Shown: positions 11,417 to 18,854 of the stretch, piece after piece
Layout: the number at the start of each line of letters is the position of its first letter
Position numbering within the stretch: the stretch's first letter is position 1
Assembly: GCF_036178845.1 (NCBI RefSeq)
Contig: NZ_CP108070.1
Coordinates: 9,610,001-9,674,000, forward strand
Length of the DNA stretch: 64,000 nucleotides
From: Streptomyces sp. NBC_00271
Lineage (GTDB): Bacteria; Actinomycetota; Actinomycetes; Streptomycetales; Streptomycetaceae
Reading direction: 5' to 3'
Made by a program: the position numbers and the translations under genes
The notes under the pieces: generated by a model
Databases searched by the model: none
What the model was told of the DNA's origin: nothing
What the model saw: only the letters and a program-made list of their open reading frames with translations

Positions 11417-11447
11417 GGTCACGGCGGGTTTCTCGCCCGCCGTGACC
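11417..11447 (+). terminator. Hairpin terminator after the alpha-mannosidase gene
   Basis: Perfect 12-bp arms GGTCACGGCGGG (11417-11428) and CCCGCCGTGACC (11436-11447) with a 7-nt loop, 42 bases after the stop. There is no strong T-tract, as is common for Streptomyces terminators. Confidence 0.75.
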
Positions 11448-11526
11448 ACGGCGCTTCTTCTGCGCGACACCTGGAGTTCGCCCTTACCCCTTGTGATGCG
11501 GGGACCCGCGAGAAAGAGGTGTCACG

Positions 11527-12030
11527 GTGCGAGACCCGCGCATGTCCGCGATCGGCAAGGGACTGAAGCGCCGGGGGAGGCTGATGGCGGAGGCGGTGCG
11601 CCCGCCGCGGCGAATCCTCGACGGGGTGCCGTCGCCCCGGAGCCCCGAGGGCACCGACGGCCTGCCGTACGTCGCCCCGCCCGCCCCGCGGCTGGTGGAC
11701 TCGCCCGTCTTCGTGCTCTCGTCCGTGCGCTCCGGCTCGACCCTGCTGCGGGTCCTGCTCAACAGCCACAGCCAGATCCGCGCCCCGCACGAGATGCATC
11801 TGCGCACCGTCCACGTCCACTTGTCGCGGGACTTCACCGCGGAGGCCATGCGGGCCCTCGAACTCGACAAGGACGAGCTGGAGCACGCCCTGTGGGACCG
11901 GCTGCTGCACCTCGAACTCACCCGCAGCGGCAAGCGGATCATCGTCGACAAGACCTCGCCGAACACCCTCGTCTGGCCCCGCCTGCACCGATGTTGGCCC
12001 AGCGCCCGCTATCGAACTCTTGCCCATTGA
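11527..12030 (+). pseudogene. Sulfotransferase-family gene, 5' half only, interrupted by an insertion remnant
   Basis: The open frame gives 167 aa resembling the N-terminal half of PAPS-dependent sulfotransferases. The cofactor-binding P-loop [18 protein letters not shown] is followed by [12 protein letters not shown], and later [23 protein letters not shown]. Family members then continue with a conserved segment like IVLLRHP and about 150 more residues. Here the frame goes off after SARY and stops. The missing continuation (IVLLRLPATGA) appears at 12283, just past the mobile-element end. The C-terminal half is absent, so the gene is almost certainly non-functional. The GTG start follows AGAGGTG. 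Confidence 0.75.
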
Positions 12031-12282
12031 TGCGACCTTCAGGGTGGCGGTGTGGGGCATCCGGCCTGTAGCGGCCCGGGAGTCCGCGGCTCCAGGCTAT
12101 TGTCGTCGTGTCCGACACCGAGGTGTCGGACCTACCGCCGGACGGGCGGGAAGTCAGGCCTGCGGAGGCCTTGTAAGACCGACCCTCACCAGTCGGCAGG
12201 GCCCGTGAAACAGGAACCCAAGGTGGTACCGCGTAGCGGTACGGACCGGAATCCCCTGCCCCCGGGCAGGAGAGGGCGTCAA
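12013..12282 (+). mobile_element. Miniature IS200/IS605-type remnant (tnpB tail plus right end)
   Basis: A segment of about 270 bp splits the sulfotransferase reading frame: codons end at SARY (12012) and resume at ATCGTGCTG (12283). Its 3' part matches the right end I know from Streptomyces tnpB elements: an in-frame tail from VKQEPK to GRRGRQ (12205-12282), a final hairpin CCTGCC/GGCAGG (12255-12260 and 12265-12270), and a terminal GTCAA. A perfect 10-bp inverted repeat (12110-12119 and 12122-12131) lies inside. Neither transposase nor TnpB catalytic core is present. The left border is uncertain; a TTGAT at 12027-12031 could mark an alternative left edge. Confidence 0.6.
12130..12282 (+). 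ncRNA. Orphan omega-RNA-like (TnpB guide RNA) scaffold, boundaries approximate
   Basis: In TnpB elements the guide RNA is made from the 3' end of tnpB and the right end, and its guide is the flanking DNA. This segment has the expected features: hairpin GTACCGC-GTA-GCGGTAC (12226-12242), the terminal hairpin at 12255-12270 and a 3' TCAA at 12279-12282. If transcribed, the guide would start at 12283 (ATCGTGCTGCTGCGCC), within the sulfotransferase remnant. Function would require a TnpB encoded elsewhere. The 5' end is a guess and expression is unknown. Confidence 0.4.
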
Positions 12283-12318
12283 ATCGTGCTGCTGCGCCTC
12301 CCGGCGACTGGAGCGACA

Positions 12319-12359
12319 CGTGGGGGTACCCGACCGTCTGACGGCCGGATACCCCCACG
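12319..12359. terminator. Bidirectional hairpin terminator before the chitinase 3' end
   Basis: Perfect 10-bp arms CGTGGGGGTA (12319-12328) and TACCCCCACG (12350-12359) with a partly paired interior. It lies 10 bases past the chitinase stop and could serve transcripts from both sides. Confidence 0.75.
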
Positions 12360-12368
12360 CCGGGAGCG

Positions 12369-14066
12369 TCAGCCGGTGAACCCGGCCGTGATGGAGGTGA
12401 ACTGCCAGTTGTTCTGGCTGATGCCGGAGCAGTTGCTCACCACGCCGCCGCCGGGGCAGGGCCGGTCACGGTTGACCGCCCAGTAGGCGAGACGGGCGAT
12501 GTGGTGGGAGTTCGCCCAGTCGCGGATCGAAGTCCAGATCGCCGGGGTGGTGTTCTCCTGCTGGTCGGACAGACCGTTCATGCCGGAGATGCCGATGTGG
12601 GAGTAGGCCGTGGCGTCGTCCCAGCCGAAGGTGGACTTCAGCTTGGCCTTCAGCCCCTCGGCGGCGTTGACGGTGTTGCCGTACATGTCCGAGCCGCCGC
12701 CGAAGTCGAACGGCATGATCGTGAAGACGTCGATGCCCGCGTTCAGCGACTGCGCCTGCTCGATGAGCCGGTTGCCGTAGTAGGTCGGTCCGGTCGTCGA
12801 GGTGCCGAAGGTGACGATCGTCTTCAGGCCCGGGTTGTTGGCCTTGACGGTCTTCAGCGCGGTAAGGATCTTGGCCTGGACGGCCTCGTTCTCGAACTCG
12901 TCCGTGTTCTCGATGTCCATGTCGATCGCCTTGAGCCCGTAGGCGTCGATGACCTTCTGGAGCGCACCGGCGAGCGCGCTCGCCGAGGAGCAGTTGGCCC
13001 CGAGCTTGCTGCCCTGCCAGCCGCCGAACGATGGGACGATGTCACCGCCGGCGGAGCGGATCTGGTTGATGACGGTCTGGTCGTTGCCACCGGTGAGCGC
13101 CCTGCTGCCGTCCCAGGCGGGGTTGCAGCCGCCCGAGTCCAGCATGAACGCCATCGTGAACCACTTGACGCCGGTCGAGCTCATCACCGAGGTCGCGCTC
13201 GGCGGGTCGCCCCAGCCGAGGTAGAGGTACGGCGCCGCCTGCTTGAAGCCGGTGCCGCCGCCACCGCCCGCGTTCGTGGTCACGGACACGGAGTTGGAGG
13301 CCCCGGAGGTGTTCCCGGCCGCGTCCCGCGCCTTCACCGTGAACGTGTAGGCGGTGCTCGACGAGAGACCGCTGACCGTCGCGCTCGTCCCCGAGACGCT
13401 CAGCACCTGGTTCGAGCCGCTGTAGATGTCGTACGCGGTGACGCCCACGTTGTCGCTCGAGGCGCCCCACGACAGGGACACGCTGGAGGAGGTCTTGCCG
13501 GTGGAGGTCAGGTTCGTCGGCGCGGTCGGCGCCTGGGTGTCGGAGCCGCCTCCGCCGCCCGGACCGTCCAGGCTGATGTCGTCGGCGTAGTAGGTGCCCT
13601 GCGCGTACCAGCCGTGGACGTAGATCTTGGCGCTGGTCTGCGAGGCGCCGGTCGTGAAGGAGACGCTGAGCTGGCTGTACGCCGACGGGGACGTCGTCCA
13701 GGTCGAAGCACCGCCGTCCACGCCCAGGTACACGTAACTGCCGCGCACCCAGCCCGAGAGGCTGTACGTGGTGTTCGGCTGGACCGAGACGGTCTGGCTG
13801 CACTGGGCGTTGTCACTCGAACTCACCGCCCCGGCCAGGGCCTTGGAGCCGCTGTGCACGGGGCTGGAGACGACCGAGCCGAGGTTCCCGGTGCACGACC
13901 AGGGGGAGAGGCTGCCCGACTCGAGGCCGGGGTTGGACAGGATGTTGGCCGCCTGGGCCGTGGTGGGCAGCGCGACCGCCCCGGCCAGCGCCAGGGCGGC
14001 GGTGCCGAGCAGTGCGAGGACGCGATGTCTGGAACGCCTGAGGTCTGTTCTGAGGTTGATGCGCAC
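12369..14066 (-). CDS. Secreted GH18 chitinase with carbohydrate-binding and FnIII domains
   Basis: Extracellular chitinase of 565 aa. The GTG at 14066 has a GGGAG site eight bases upstream. Domain order: signal peptide (arginine-rich, then LLGTAALALAGAVALPTTAQA, about 1-40), a jelly-roll carbohydrate-binding module (NILSNPGLESGSLSPW, about 42-175), a fibronectin type III domain after a glycine linker (APTAPTNLTSTGKTSSS), a second glycine linker, and the GH18 barrel (from YLYLGWGDPPS). The catalytic motif reads AIDMDIEN, with the glutamate as acid. It degrades chitin outside the cell. Paired operator-like repeats overlap its promoter. Confidence 0.93.
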   Translation of the reverse strand: MRINLRTDLRRSRHRVLALLGTAALALAGAVALPTTAQAANILSNPGLESGSLSPWSCTGNLGSVVSSPVHSGSKALAGAVSSSDNAQCSQTVSVQPNTTYSLSGWVRGSYVYLGVDGGASTWTTSPSAYSQLSVSFTTGASQTSAKIYVHGWYAQGTYYADDISLDGPGGGGGSDTQAPTAPTNLTSTGKTSSSVSLSWGASSDNVGVTAYDIYSGSNQVLSVSGTSATVSGLSSSTAYTFTVKARDAAGNTSGASNSVSVTTNAGGGGGTGFKQAAPYLYLGWGDPPSATSVMSSTGVKWFTMAFMLDSGGCNPAWDGSRALTGGNDQTVINQIRSAGGDIVPSFGGWQGSKLGANCSSASALAGALQKVIDAYGLKAIDMDIENTDEFENEAVQAKILTALKTVKANNPGLKTIVTFGTSTTGPTYYGNRLIEQAQSLNAGIDVFTIMPFDFGGGSDMYGNTVNAAEGLKAKLKSTFGWDDATAYSHIGISGMNGLSDQQENTTPAIWTSIRDWANSHHIARLAYWAVNRDRPCPGGGVVSNCSGISQNNWQFTSITAGFTG

Positions 14067-14130
14067 GCGATCTCCCTTGAGGCATGGGGGTGTTCGGGAG
14101 TGCTTCGGGAGTGCTGAGAGGTGCGCAACC

Positions 14131-14187
14131 AAGTTGGTATGGACCAATCCCGCTGTCAAGGCGTTGCGCGGAATTGGTCCAGACCGG
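14131..14187 (-). promoter_or_regulatory. Chitinase promoter with two TTGGTCCA operator-like repeats
   Basis: On the minus strand a TTGACA -35 box lies at 14159-14154. Two related palindromic motifs flank it: one at 14174-14187 (plus strand TTGGTCCAGACCGG) and one at 14134-14147 (TTGGTATGGACCAA). Streptomyces chitinase promoters carry 12-bp direct repeats of the TGGTCCAGACCT type, and the GntR regulator DasR binds a closely related dre consensus. DasR or two-component control of this gene is therefore likely but inferred. Confidence 0.7.
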
Positions 14188-14252
14188 TGAGCGGGTGGTG
14201 AGGGTGGGACGTCAGGGGTGAGCGACAAGGGCGAGGGGCGGGGGCGTAAGGC

Positions 14253-15431
14253 TCAGGCGGGGGCGATGGCGGCCGTGGTCGCGTTGGAGGCCTGGGACGC
14301 ATGGGCGGGCGCGGGCTCCGATGCCGGAGCGGCCTCCGTGGCGGGGGCCGGGGCGGGCACGGCGGGCAGGGTGGACACGGGCGCGTCGGTGCGCTGCTGC
14401 GGCAGCGAGACCGGACGCACCGGACGGGGACCCGCGAGCACGGTGTAGTCCTGCCCGAGCAGCGGCGGCACCATCTCGCCCGGCTCCTCGCCGAGCGCCA
14501 ACCGCACCGCCGCCCAAGGGGCGTTGATGCCGCACTGCGAGAGCTGGTGCAGACCGCCCGCCGGGCGGGTGTTGACGTCCATGAGAACCGGGTCGTCGCC
14601 GAGCATCCGGAACTGAATGTTCGTCAGGTAGTGCAGTCCGAACGCCTCCGCGAGCAGCCGCGCGGGCTCGATGAACGAAGGGTGCAGCGTGAAGCCGCGA
14701 CGCCGTCCGTTCTTCGTGCGGCCCACCGCCATACGGACCCGGCCGTCCGGCGCCGTGAGGCAGTCGACGGACACCTCCGGCTGCCCCAGGAGCGGCATGA
14801 CCAGCCAGTCGACGGGCTCGTCCGCCGCCCGCACCGCCTCCACGACCAGGTCGAGCGGCACGTACGGGCTCGGAAATCCATTGAGGTGCGCGAGCGAGAA
14901 GGGGGCGCGCGTGATGACGCGGAAGCCCACTCCGCCGGCCCCCGCCGCCGGCTTGAAGCAGGCCTTGTGACCCGCGGCCTCCAGGGTCTCGACCGCGGTG
15001 ACGAGCTCCTCCTCGGTGCGCACTCGCCACCACGGCGGCACCGGCACGCCCACCGCCTGCACCGCCTGATACGCGGTGGCCTTGTCCAGGAAGACGGCCA
15101 CGGCCTCGGAAGGCGGCGCCAGCAGGGCCGTACCGAGCGCCGCGAACTCGGCGCGGTGCGCCACGATCGCCGCCTGGTGCAGCACCGGCACGAACACGTC
15201 GATGGAGTGGCGCGCGCACTGGTCGAGGGCGTACTCGACGTAGGCGGCGGGGGAGAGACCCTCCGGCTCCATGGCGGCGGTGTCGGCGGCGGCAAGCACG
15301 GGGGAGTCGGGATCACCGTGGGTGGCATGGATCTCGACCGGGCGGAGCTGCGGATTACTTCGCAGCTGGTCCATGAAGAACACGTTCTCCGCGTACGTGC
15401 GGTTGAGCCAGACGCGTACGCGAGAACCCAT
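14253..15431 (-). CDS. ATP-grasp domain protein with Ala/Pro-rich tail
   Basis: Protein of 392 aa with an ATP-grasp fold: N-terminal pre-ATP domain (VRVWLNRTYAENVFFMDQL), a lysine segment (HKACFKPAAGAGGVGFRVI, about 165-185) and the Mg-binding end of the active site (FRMLGDDPVLMDVNTRPAGGLHQLS, about 285-310). ATP-grasp enzymes join a carboxylate to an amine or thiol; the substrate here is not evident. The last about 60 residues are Pro/Ala-rich and probably disordered. No biosynthetic partner is adjacent, but a phosphopantetheinyl transferase lies about 1 kb away. Confidence 0.85.
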   Translation of the reverse strand: MGSRVRVWLNRTYAENVFFMDQLRSNPQLRPVEIHATHGDPDSPVLAAADTAAMEPEGLSPAAYVEYALDQCARHSIDVFVPVLHQAAIVAHRAEFAALGTALLAPPSEAVAVFLDKATAYQAVQAVGVPVPPWWRVRTEEELVTAVETLEAAGHKACFKPAAGAGGVGFRVITRAPFSLAHLNGFPSPYVPLDLVVEAVRAADEPVDWLVMPLLGQPEVSVDCLTAPDGRVRMAVGRTKNGRRRGFTLHPSFIEPARLLAEAFGLHYLTNIQFRMLGDDPVLMDVNTRPAGGLHQLSQCGINAPWAAVRLALGEEPGEMVPPLLGQDYTVLAGPRPVRPVSLPQQRTDAPVSTLPAVPAPAPATEAAPASEPAPAHASQASNATTAAIAPA

Positions 15432-15719
15432 GCAGGCCGCCTTTCAGGGTTCCGGGCACGGCGGAGCAGGCCGTGCCCGGCCAAGGGAGAGGGAGGAACA
15501 GCAAACCGCCATACGCCGAGAAGGGTTCGTGGCGGTTGTGTTGGGGCGATCATAAGGGGCGCGAGCCCGGTGTGACGCTACGGGCGTGTTACGGATTTAC
15601 CGAGACCCCGGAATCAGGCTCGACGCGCCGGGGCGCGAGGCCCGGCGCGCGGGCCGTCCTTGTCCCGCGGGGACGAATGTGTTCTTGTGTTTCCAGTCCT
15701 TTTCTCGGAGGTGGCAAGG
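15432..15719. other. Divergent intergenic region, ATP-grasp / metallophosphoesterase
   Basis: 288 bp with no supported gene. It holds an 8-bp inverted repeat AACCGCCA (15504-15511) and TGGCGGTT (15530-15537), and a GGAGG ribosome site (15707-15711) that sets the GTG start of the next gene. No clear promoter boxes were recognised. Confidence 0.4.
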
Positions 15720-16628
15720 GTGCGGTCGACGGCCGGCGGACACGGAAACCTGCTGGCCATCAGCGACCTGCACATCGGGTACGCGGAGAACCGCGCCCTG
15801 GTCGAGAAGATGCGCCCGCACACCGACGACGACTGGCTCCTCGTGGCCGGTGACGTCTCGGAGACCGTGGCCGACATCCGCTGGGCCCTCGAAACCCTCA
15901 GCGGACGCTTCCGCAAGGTCGTCTGGGCGCCCGGCAACCACGAGCTGTGGACCCACCCCAAGGACGCCGTGCAGCTGCGCGGTGTCGCCCGGTACGAGCA
16001 TCTCGTCGCCGTGTGCCGGGAGTTGGGCGTCACGACCCCCGAAGACCCCTACCCCGTCTGGGACGGGCCGGGCGGCCCCGCCGTCGTCGCACCGCTCTTC
16101 CTCCTCTACGACTACTCGTTCCTGCCGCCGGGCTGCGCGACCAAGGACGAGGGCATGGCGTACGCCGAGGGGACCGGGGTGATCTGCACCGACGAGCACG
16201 TCCTGCACCCCGACCCCTACCCGAGCCGCGAGGCCTGGTGCCGGGCCCGGGTCGCCGAGACCGAGCGCAGGCTCGCCGAGCTGCCCGAGGACCTGCCCAC
16301 CGTCCTGGTCAACCACTACCCGCTGGACCGTCACCCGACCGACATCCTGCGCTACCCCGAGTTCGCCATGTGGTGCGGCACCCGGCTGACCGCCGACTGG
16401 CACCGCCGCTTCCGCGCCCAGGTCATGGTCTACGGTCATCTGCACATCCCGCGGACCACCCACCACGAGGGCGTCCGCTTCGAAGAGGTCTCGGTGGGAT
16501 ACCCCCGGGAGTGGCGGCCCCGCCCCGGACCGCCGGACACCCTGCGCCACGTACTGCCGATGGAGGTCGGAACCGGTGATCGAGGAGCTGCTTCCGGAAT
16601 CGGTCGTGACCGTGGAGACACGCGGTGA
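15720..16628 (+). CDS. Calcineurin-like metallophosphoesterase
   Basis: Cytoplasmic metallophosphoesterase of 302 aa. Metal-binding blocks in order: ISDLHIGY, VAGDVSE, WAPGNHELW, a later VLVNHYPL, and VYGHLHIP. The GTG at 15720 is chosen because GGAGG lies 8 bases upstream; longer frames to 15660 lack a ribosome site. The last 53 bases overlap the start of the phosphopantetheinyl transferase, so the two are translated from one transcript. The substrate is not evident. The pairing suggests a link to carrier-protein or CoA metabolism (inference). Confidence 0.88.
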   Translation: MRSTAGGHGNLLAISDLHIGYAENRALVEKMRPHTDDDWLLVAGDVSETVADIRWALETLSGRFRKVVWAPGNHELWTHPKDAVQLRGVARYEHLVAVCRELGVTTPEDPYPVWDGPGGPAVVAPLFLLYDYSFLPPGCATKDEGMAYAEGTGVICTDEHVLHPDPYPSREAWCRARVAETERRLAELPEDLPTVLVNHYPLDRHPTDILRYPEFAMWCGTRLTADWHRRFRAQVMVYGHLHIPRTTHHEGVRFEEVSVGYPREWRPRPGPPDTLRHVLPMEVGTGDRGAASGIGRDRGDTR

Positions 16629-17268
16629 CGACCAGGACTGGGGCGCGCCGCTGTACCCCGGGGAGCAGGAGCTCGTGGAGCGGTCCGTGGAGAAGCGGCG
16701 CCGTGAGTTCGCCGCCGTGCGTTCCTGTGCCCGCCGGGCCATGGAGAAGCTCGGTGTGCCCGCGCAGGCGGTCCTGCGCGGCGAGCACGGGGCGCCCGTC
16801 TGGCCCGCCGGACTGATCGGCAGCATGACGCACTGCGAGGGCTACTGTGCCGCGTCCCTCGTCCGCGCCACCGATCTGGCCTCGCTGGGCATCGACGCCG
16901 AGCCCCACGAGGAACTCCCCGACGACGTCATCGTCTCCGTGGCCCTGCCCACGGAGAACGACCGGCTGCGCGAACTGGCGCGGCAGGACGCCTCCGTGCA
17001 CTGGGACCGGCTGCTGTTCAGCGCCAAGGAGTCCGTCTACAAGGCGTGGTACCCCCTCACCGGAAAGTGGCTGGACTTCTTCGAGGCGGACATCGAACTC
17101 TTCGCGGACGAGGGCCCCGCGCGCTCCGGCGGCCTGCGCGCCGAACTCCTCGTGCCGGGACCGCTGGTGAACGGGCGACGCATACAGTCCTTCGAAGGAC
17201 GCTGGACCGTGCGCCGGGGCCTGCTGGCCACGGCCGTCACCGTCCCGCGCACCGGGGCCGACGCCTAG
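16576..17268 (+). CDS. 4'-phosphopantetheinyl transferase, Sfp/EntD type
   Basis: Transferase of 230 aa that moves phosphopantetheine from CoA to a serine of carrier proteins of fatty-acid, polyketide or nonribosomal peptide synthases. Diagnostic residues are present: R-rich CoA-binding segment (CARRAMEKLG), GSMTHCEGY, the Mg-binding LGIDAEP, and the WxxKES-like block LLFSAKESVYKAWYP. The GTG start has GGAGG 9 bases upstream and lies inside the metallophosphoesterase gene (53-nt overlap). As no synthase is nearby, it probably serves carrier proteins elsewhere. Confidence 0.93.
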   Translation: MIEELLPESVVTVETRGDDQDWGAPLYPGEQELVERSVEKRRREFAAVRSCARRAMEKLGVPAQAVLRGEHGAPVWPAGLIGSMTHCEGYCAASLVRATDLASLGIDAEPHEELPDDVIVSVALPTENDRLRELARQDASVHWDRLLFSAKESVYKAWYPLTGKWLDFFEADIELFADEGPARSGGLRAELLVPGPLVNGRRIQSFEGRWTVRRGLLATAVTVPRTGADA

Positions 17269-17507
17269 GCAAGGCGGCCTCCGGGCTCCGGGCACCAGCT
17301 GTGCAGCAGCCGGAAGAACTCCTCCTCGTTGCCCGCGAGCCCGGCCGCCGCCAGCGCCTGCTCCGCCTCGGCGAGCGCGGCGGGCGGCACCACGGGTGGT
17401 CGACGCCCGTCCGGCGGACCGTCGAACGCCGCTCGTACGGTCTGGAGGAGACGCAGATAGGCCTGCACGGCGGCGCGTTCGTGGTCGGTCAGTACGGCGG
17501 TCGGCAT
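17265..17507 (-). CDS. Small hypothetical protein (80 aa)
   Basis: Helical, alanine-rich protein of about 80 aa (MPTAVLTDHERAAVQAYLRLL, ending WCPEPGGRLA). The ATG at 17507 is preceded by GGAGAG. Its TAG stop shares the palindrome CTAG (17265-17268) with the stop of the convergent transferase gene. The family is not recognised and no catalytic motif is visible. Confidence 0.55.
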   Translation of the reverse strand: MPTAVLTDHERAAVQAYLRLLQTVRAAFDGPPDGRRPPVVPPAALAEAEQALAAAGLAGNEEEFFRLLHSWCPEPGGRLA

Positions 17508-17746
17508 CGGACGGCTCTCCCCGGGTCGGCTGGTCGAAGCGGTACATGGCGGTACGTGCCTCCAGCTTGCCAACCGCCACTGACAATGCGGTTTCGATGC
17601 GTTCGGGTTCGCCCGCTTAGCGGAGGTGAAACATCACGGAAATCCCTTGTGGGACAGGGGCCCTAGGCTGGTGAGAAGAGCCGGGAAGCGCCTTCTCGGC
17701 AGCGGGGAAGCCGCCTTCACGGCGGCCCGGAACAGGAGGTGAGCCC

Positions 17747-18790
17747 GTGGTCGACGTACCGCCTCGGCGTCCGCGGCGCAACCCGCGGCTGCGCTCCGTG
17801 GGCGACGCGGAGCTGCGTCTGCAGCACCGCGTCGTGCACGGCTACCGTCGTGCCTACCGCGTGGCCGGTGAGGGCCCCGCGCTCGTCCTGATCCACGGCA
17901 TCGGCGACTCCTCGGCGACCTGGGCGGACCTGATCCCCGACCTCGCACGCTCCCACACGGTGATCGCGCCCGACCTGCTCGGCCACGGCTCCTCCGACAA
18001 GCCGCGCGCCGACTACTCGGTGGCCGCGTACGCCAACGGGGTCCGCGATCTGCTCACCACGCTCGACGTCGAGTCCGCCACCCTGGTCGGGCACTCGCTC
18101 GGCGGCGGTGTCGCCATGCAGTTCGCCTACCAGTTCCCGGAGCGCACCGAACGGCTGATCCTGGTCAGCGCGGGCGGCGTAGGCGGCGAGGTCAACCCCG
18201 TACTGCGGGCCGTCTCGCTGCCGGGCGCCCACCTCATGCTCTCCGCGCTGCGGCTGCCCGGCATGCGGCTCCAAGTCGGCCTGTTCCTGAGTCTGATGAG
18301 GCTCCTGGACACCGATCTGGGCCAGGACGCGCCGGAGTTGCTCAACCTCGTCGACGCGCTGCCCGACGCGACCTCCCGCAGCGCGTTCATCCGCACCCTG
18401 CGGGCGGTCGTCGACTGGCGCGGGCAGGCGGTGACCATGCTCGACCGCTGCTATCTGACCGAGGGCATGCCCACGATGCTGCTCTGGGGCGACCGGGACA
18501 GCGTGGTGCCGGTGCGACACGCGTACGGCGCGCACCAGGCCATGCCGGGCAGCCGGCTGGAGATCTTCGAGGGCGCGGGCCACTTCCCCTTCCACAGCGA
18601 CCCGGCCCGTTTCCTCGACCTTGTCGAGGAGTTCACCAGCACCACCAGCCCGGCCGACTGGAGCCGCGAGCACTGGCGCGAGCTGCTGCGCGCGGGCCGC
18701 CCCGGCACCACGGCCGGCCGGCCCGACACCGCCCACAACCGGGCGGTGGAGCGCGATCTGCGCGAGGCGAGCGAACGCAGCGCGACCTGA
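17747..18790 (+). CDS. Alpha/beta hydrolase
   Basis: Alpha/beta-hydrolase fold protein of 347 aa. It shows the oxyanion loop LVLIHGIGDSS, the nucleophile elbow LVGHSLGGG, the acid region LLWGDRDSVVPV and the catalytic histidine in EGAGHFPFHSDP. There is no signal peptide, and the N-terminus is arginine/proline-rich. An AGGAGGTGAG ribosome site is nearly perfect. Substrate unknown; esterase, lipase or haloalkane-type activity cannot be separated from sequence. It is transcribed alone and converges on the FAD monooxygenase operon. Confidence 0.88.
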   Translation: MVDVPPRRPRRNPRLRSVGDAELRLQHRVVHGYRRAYRVAGEGPALVLIHGIGDSSATWADLIPDLARSHTVIAPDLLGHGSSDKPRADYSVAAYANGVRDLLTTLDVESATLVGHSLGGGVAMQFAYQFPERTERLILVSAGGVGGEVNPVLRAVSLPGAHLMLSALRLPGMRLQVGLFLSLMRLLDTDLGQDAPELLNLVDALPDATSRSAFIRTLRAVVDWRGQAVTMLDRCYLTEGMPTMLLWGDRDSVVPVRHAYGAHQAMPGSRLEIFEGAGHFPFHSDPARFLDLVEEFTSTTSPADWSREHWRELLRAGRPGTTAGRPDTAHNRAVERDLREASERSAT

Positions 18791-18794
18791 CACC

Positions 18795-18825
18795 CACCGC
18801 CGACGGTGCTCCACCGCCGATGGTG
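18795..18825. terminator. Two small tandem hairpins between convergent genes
   Basis: CACCGCCGACGGTG (18795-18808) and CACCGCCGATGGTG (18812-18825) each fold into a 5-bp hairpin and are near-identical direct copies. They lie between two convergent stops and are a plausible weak bidirectional terminator. Confidence 0.4.
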
Positions 18826-18854
18826 TCCGGCGCCGCTGGTCGCCCGCCCTCCGC

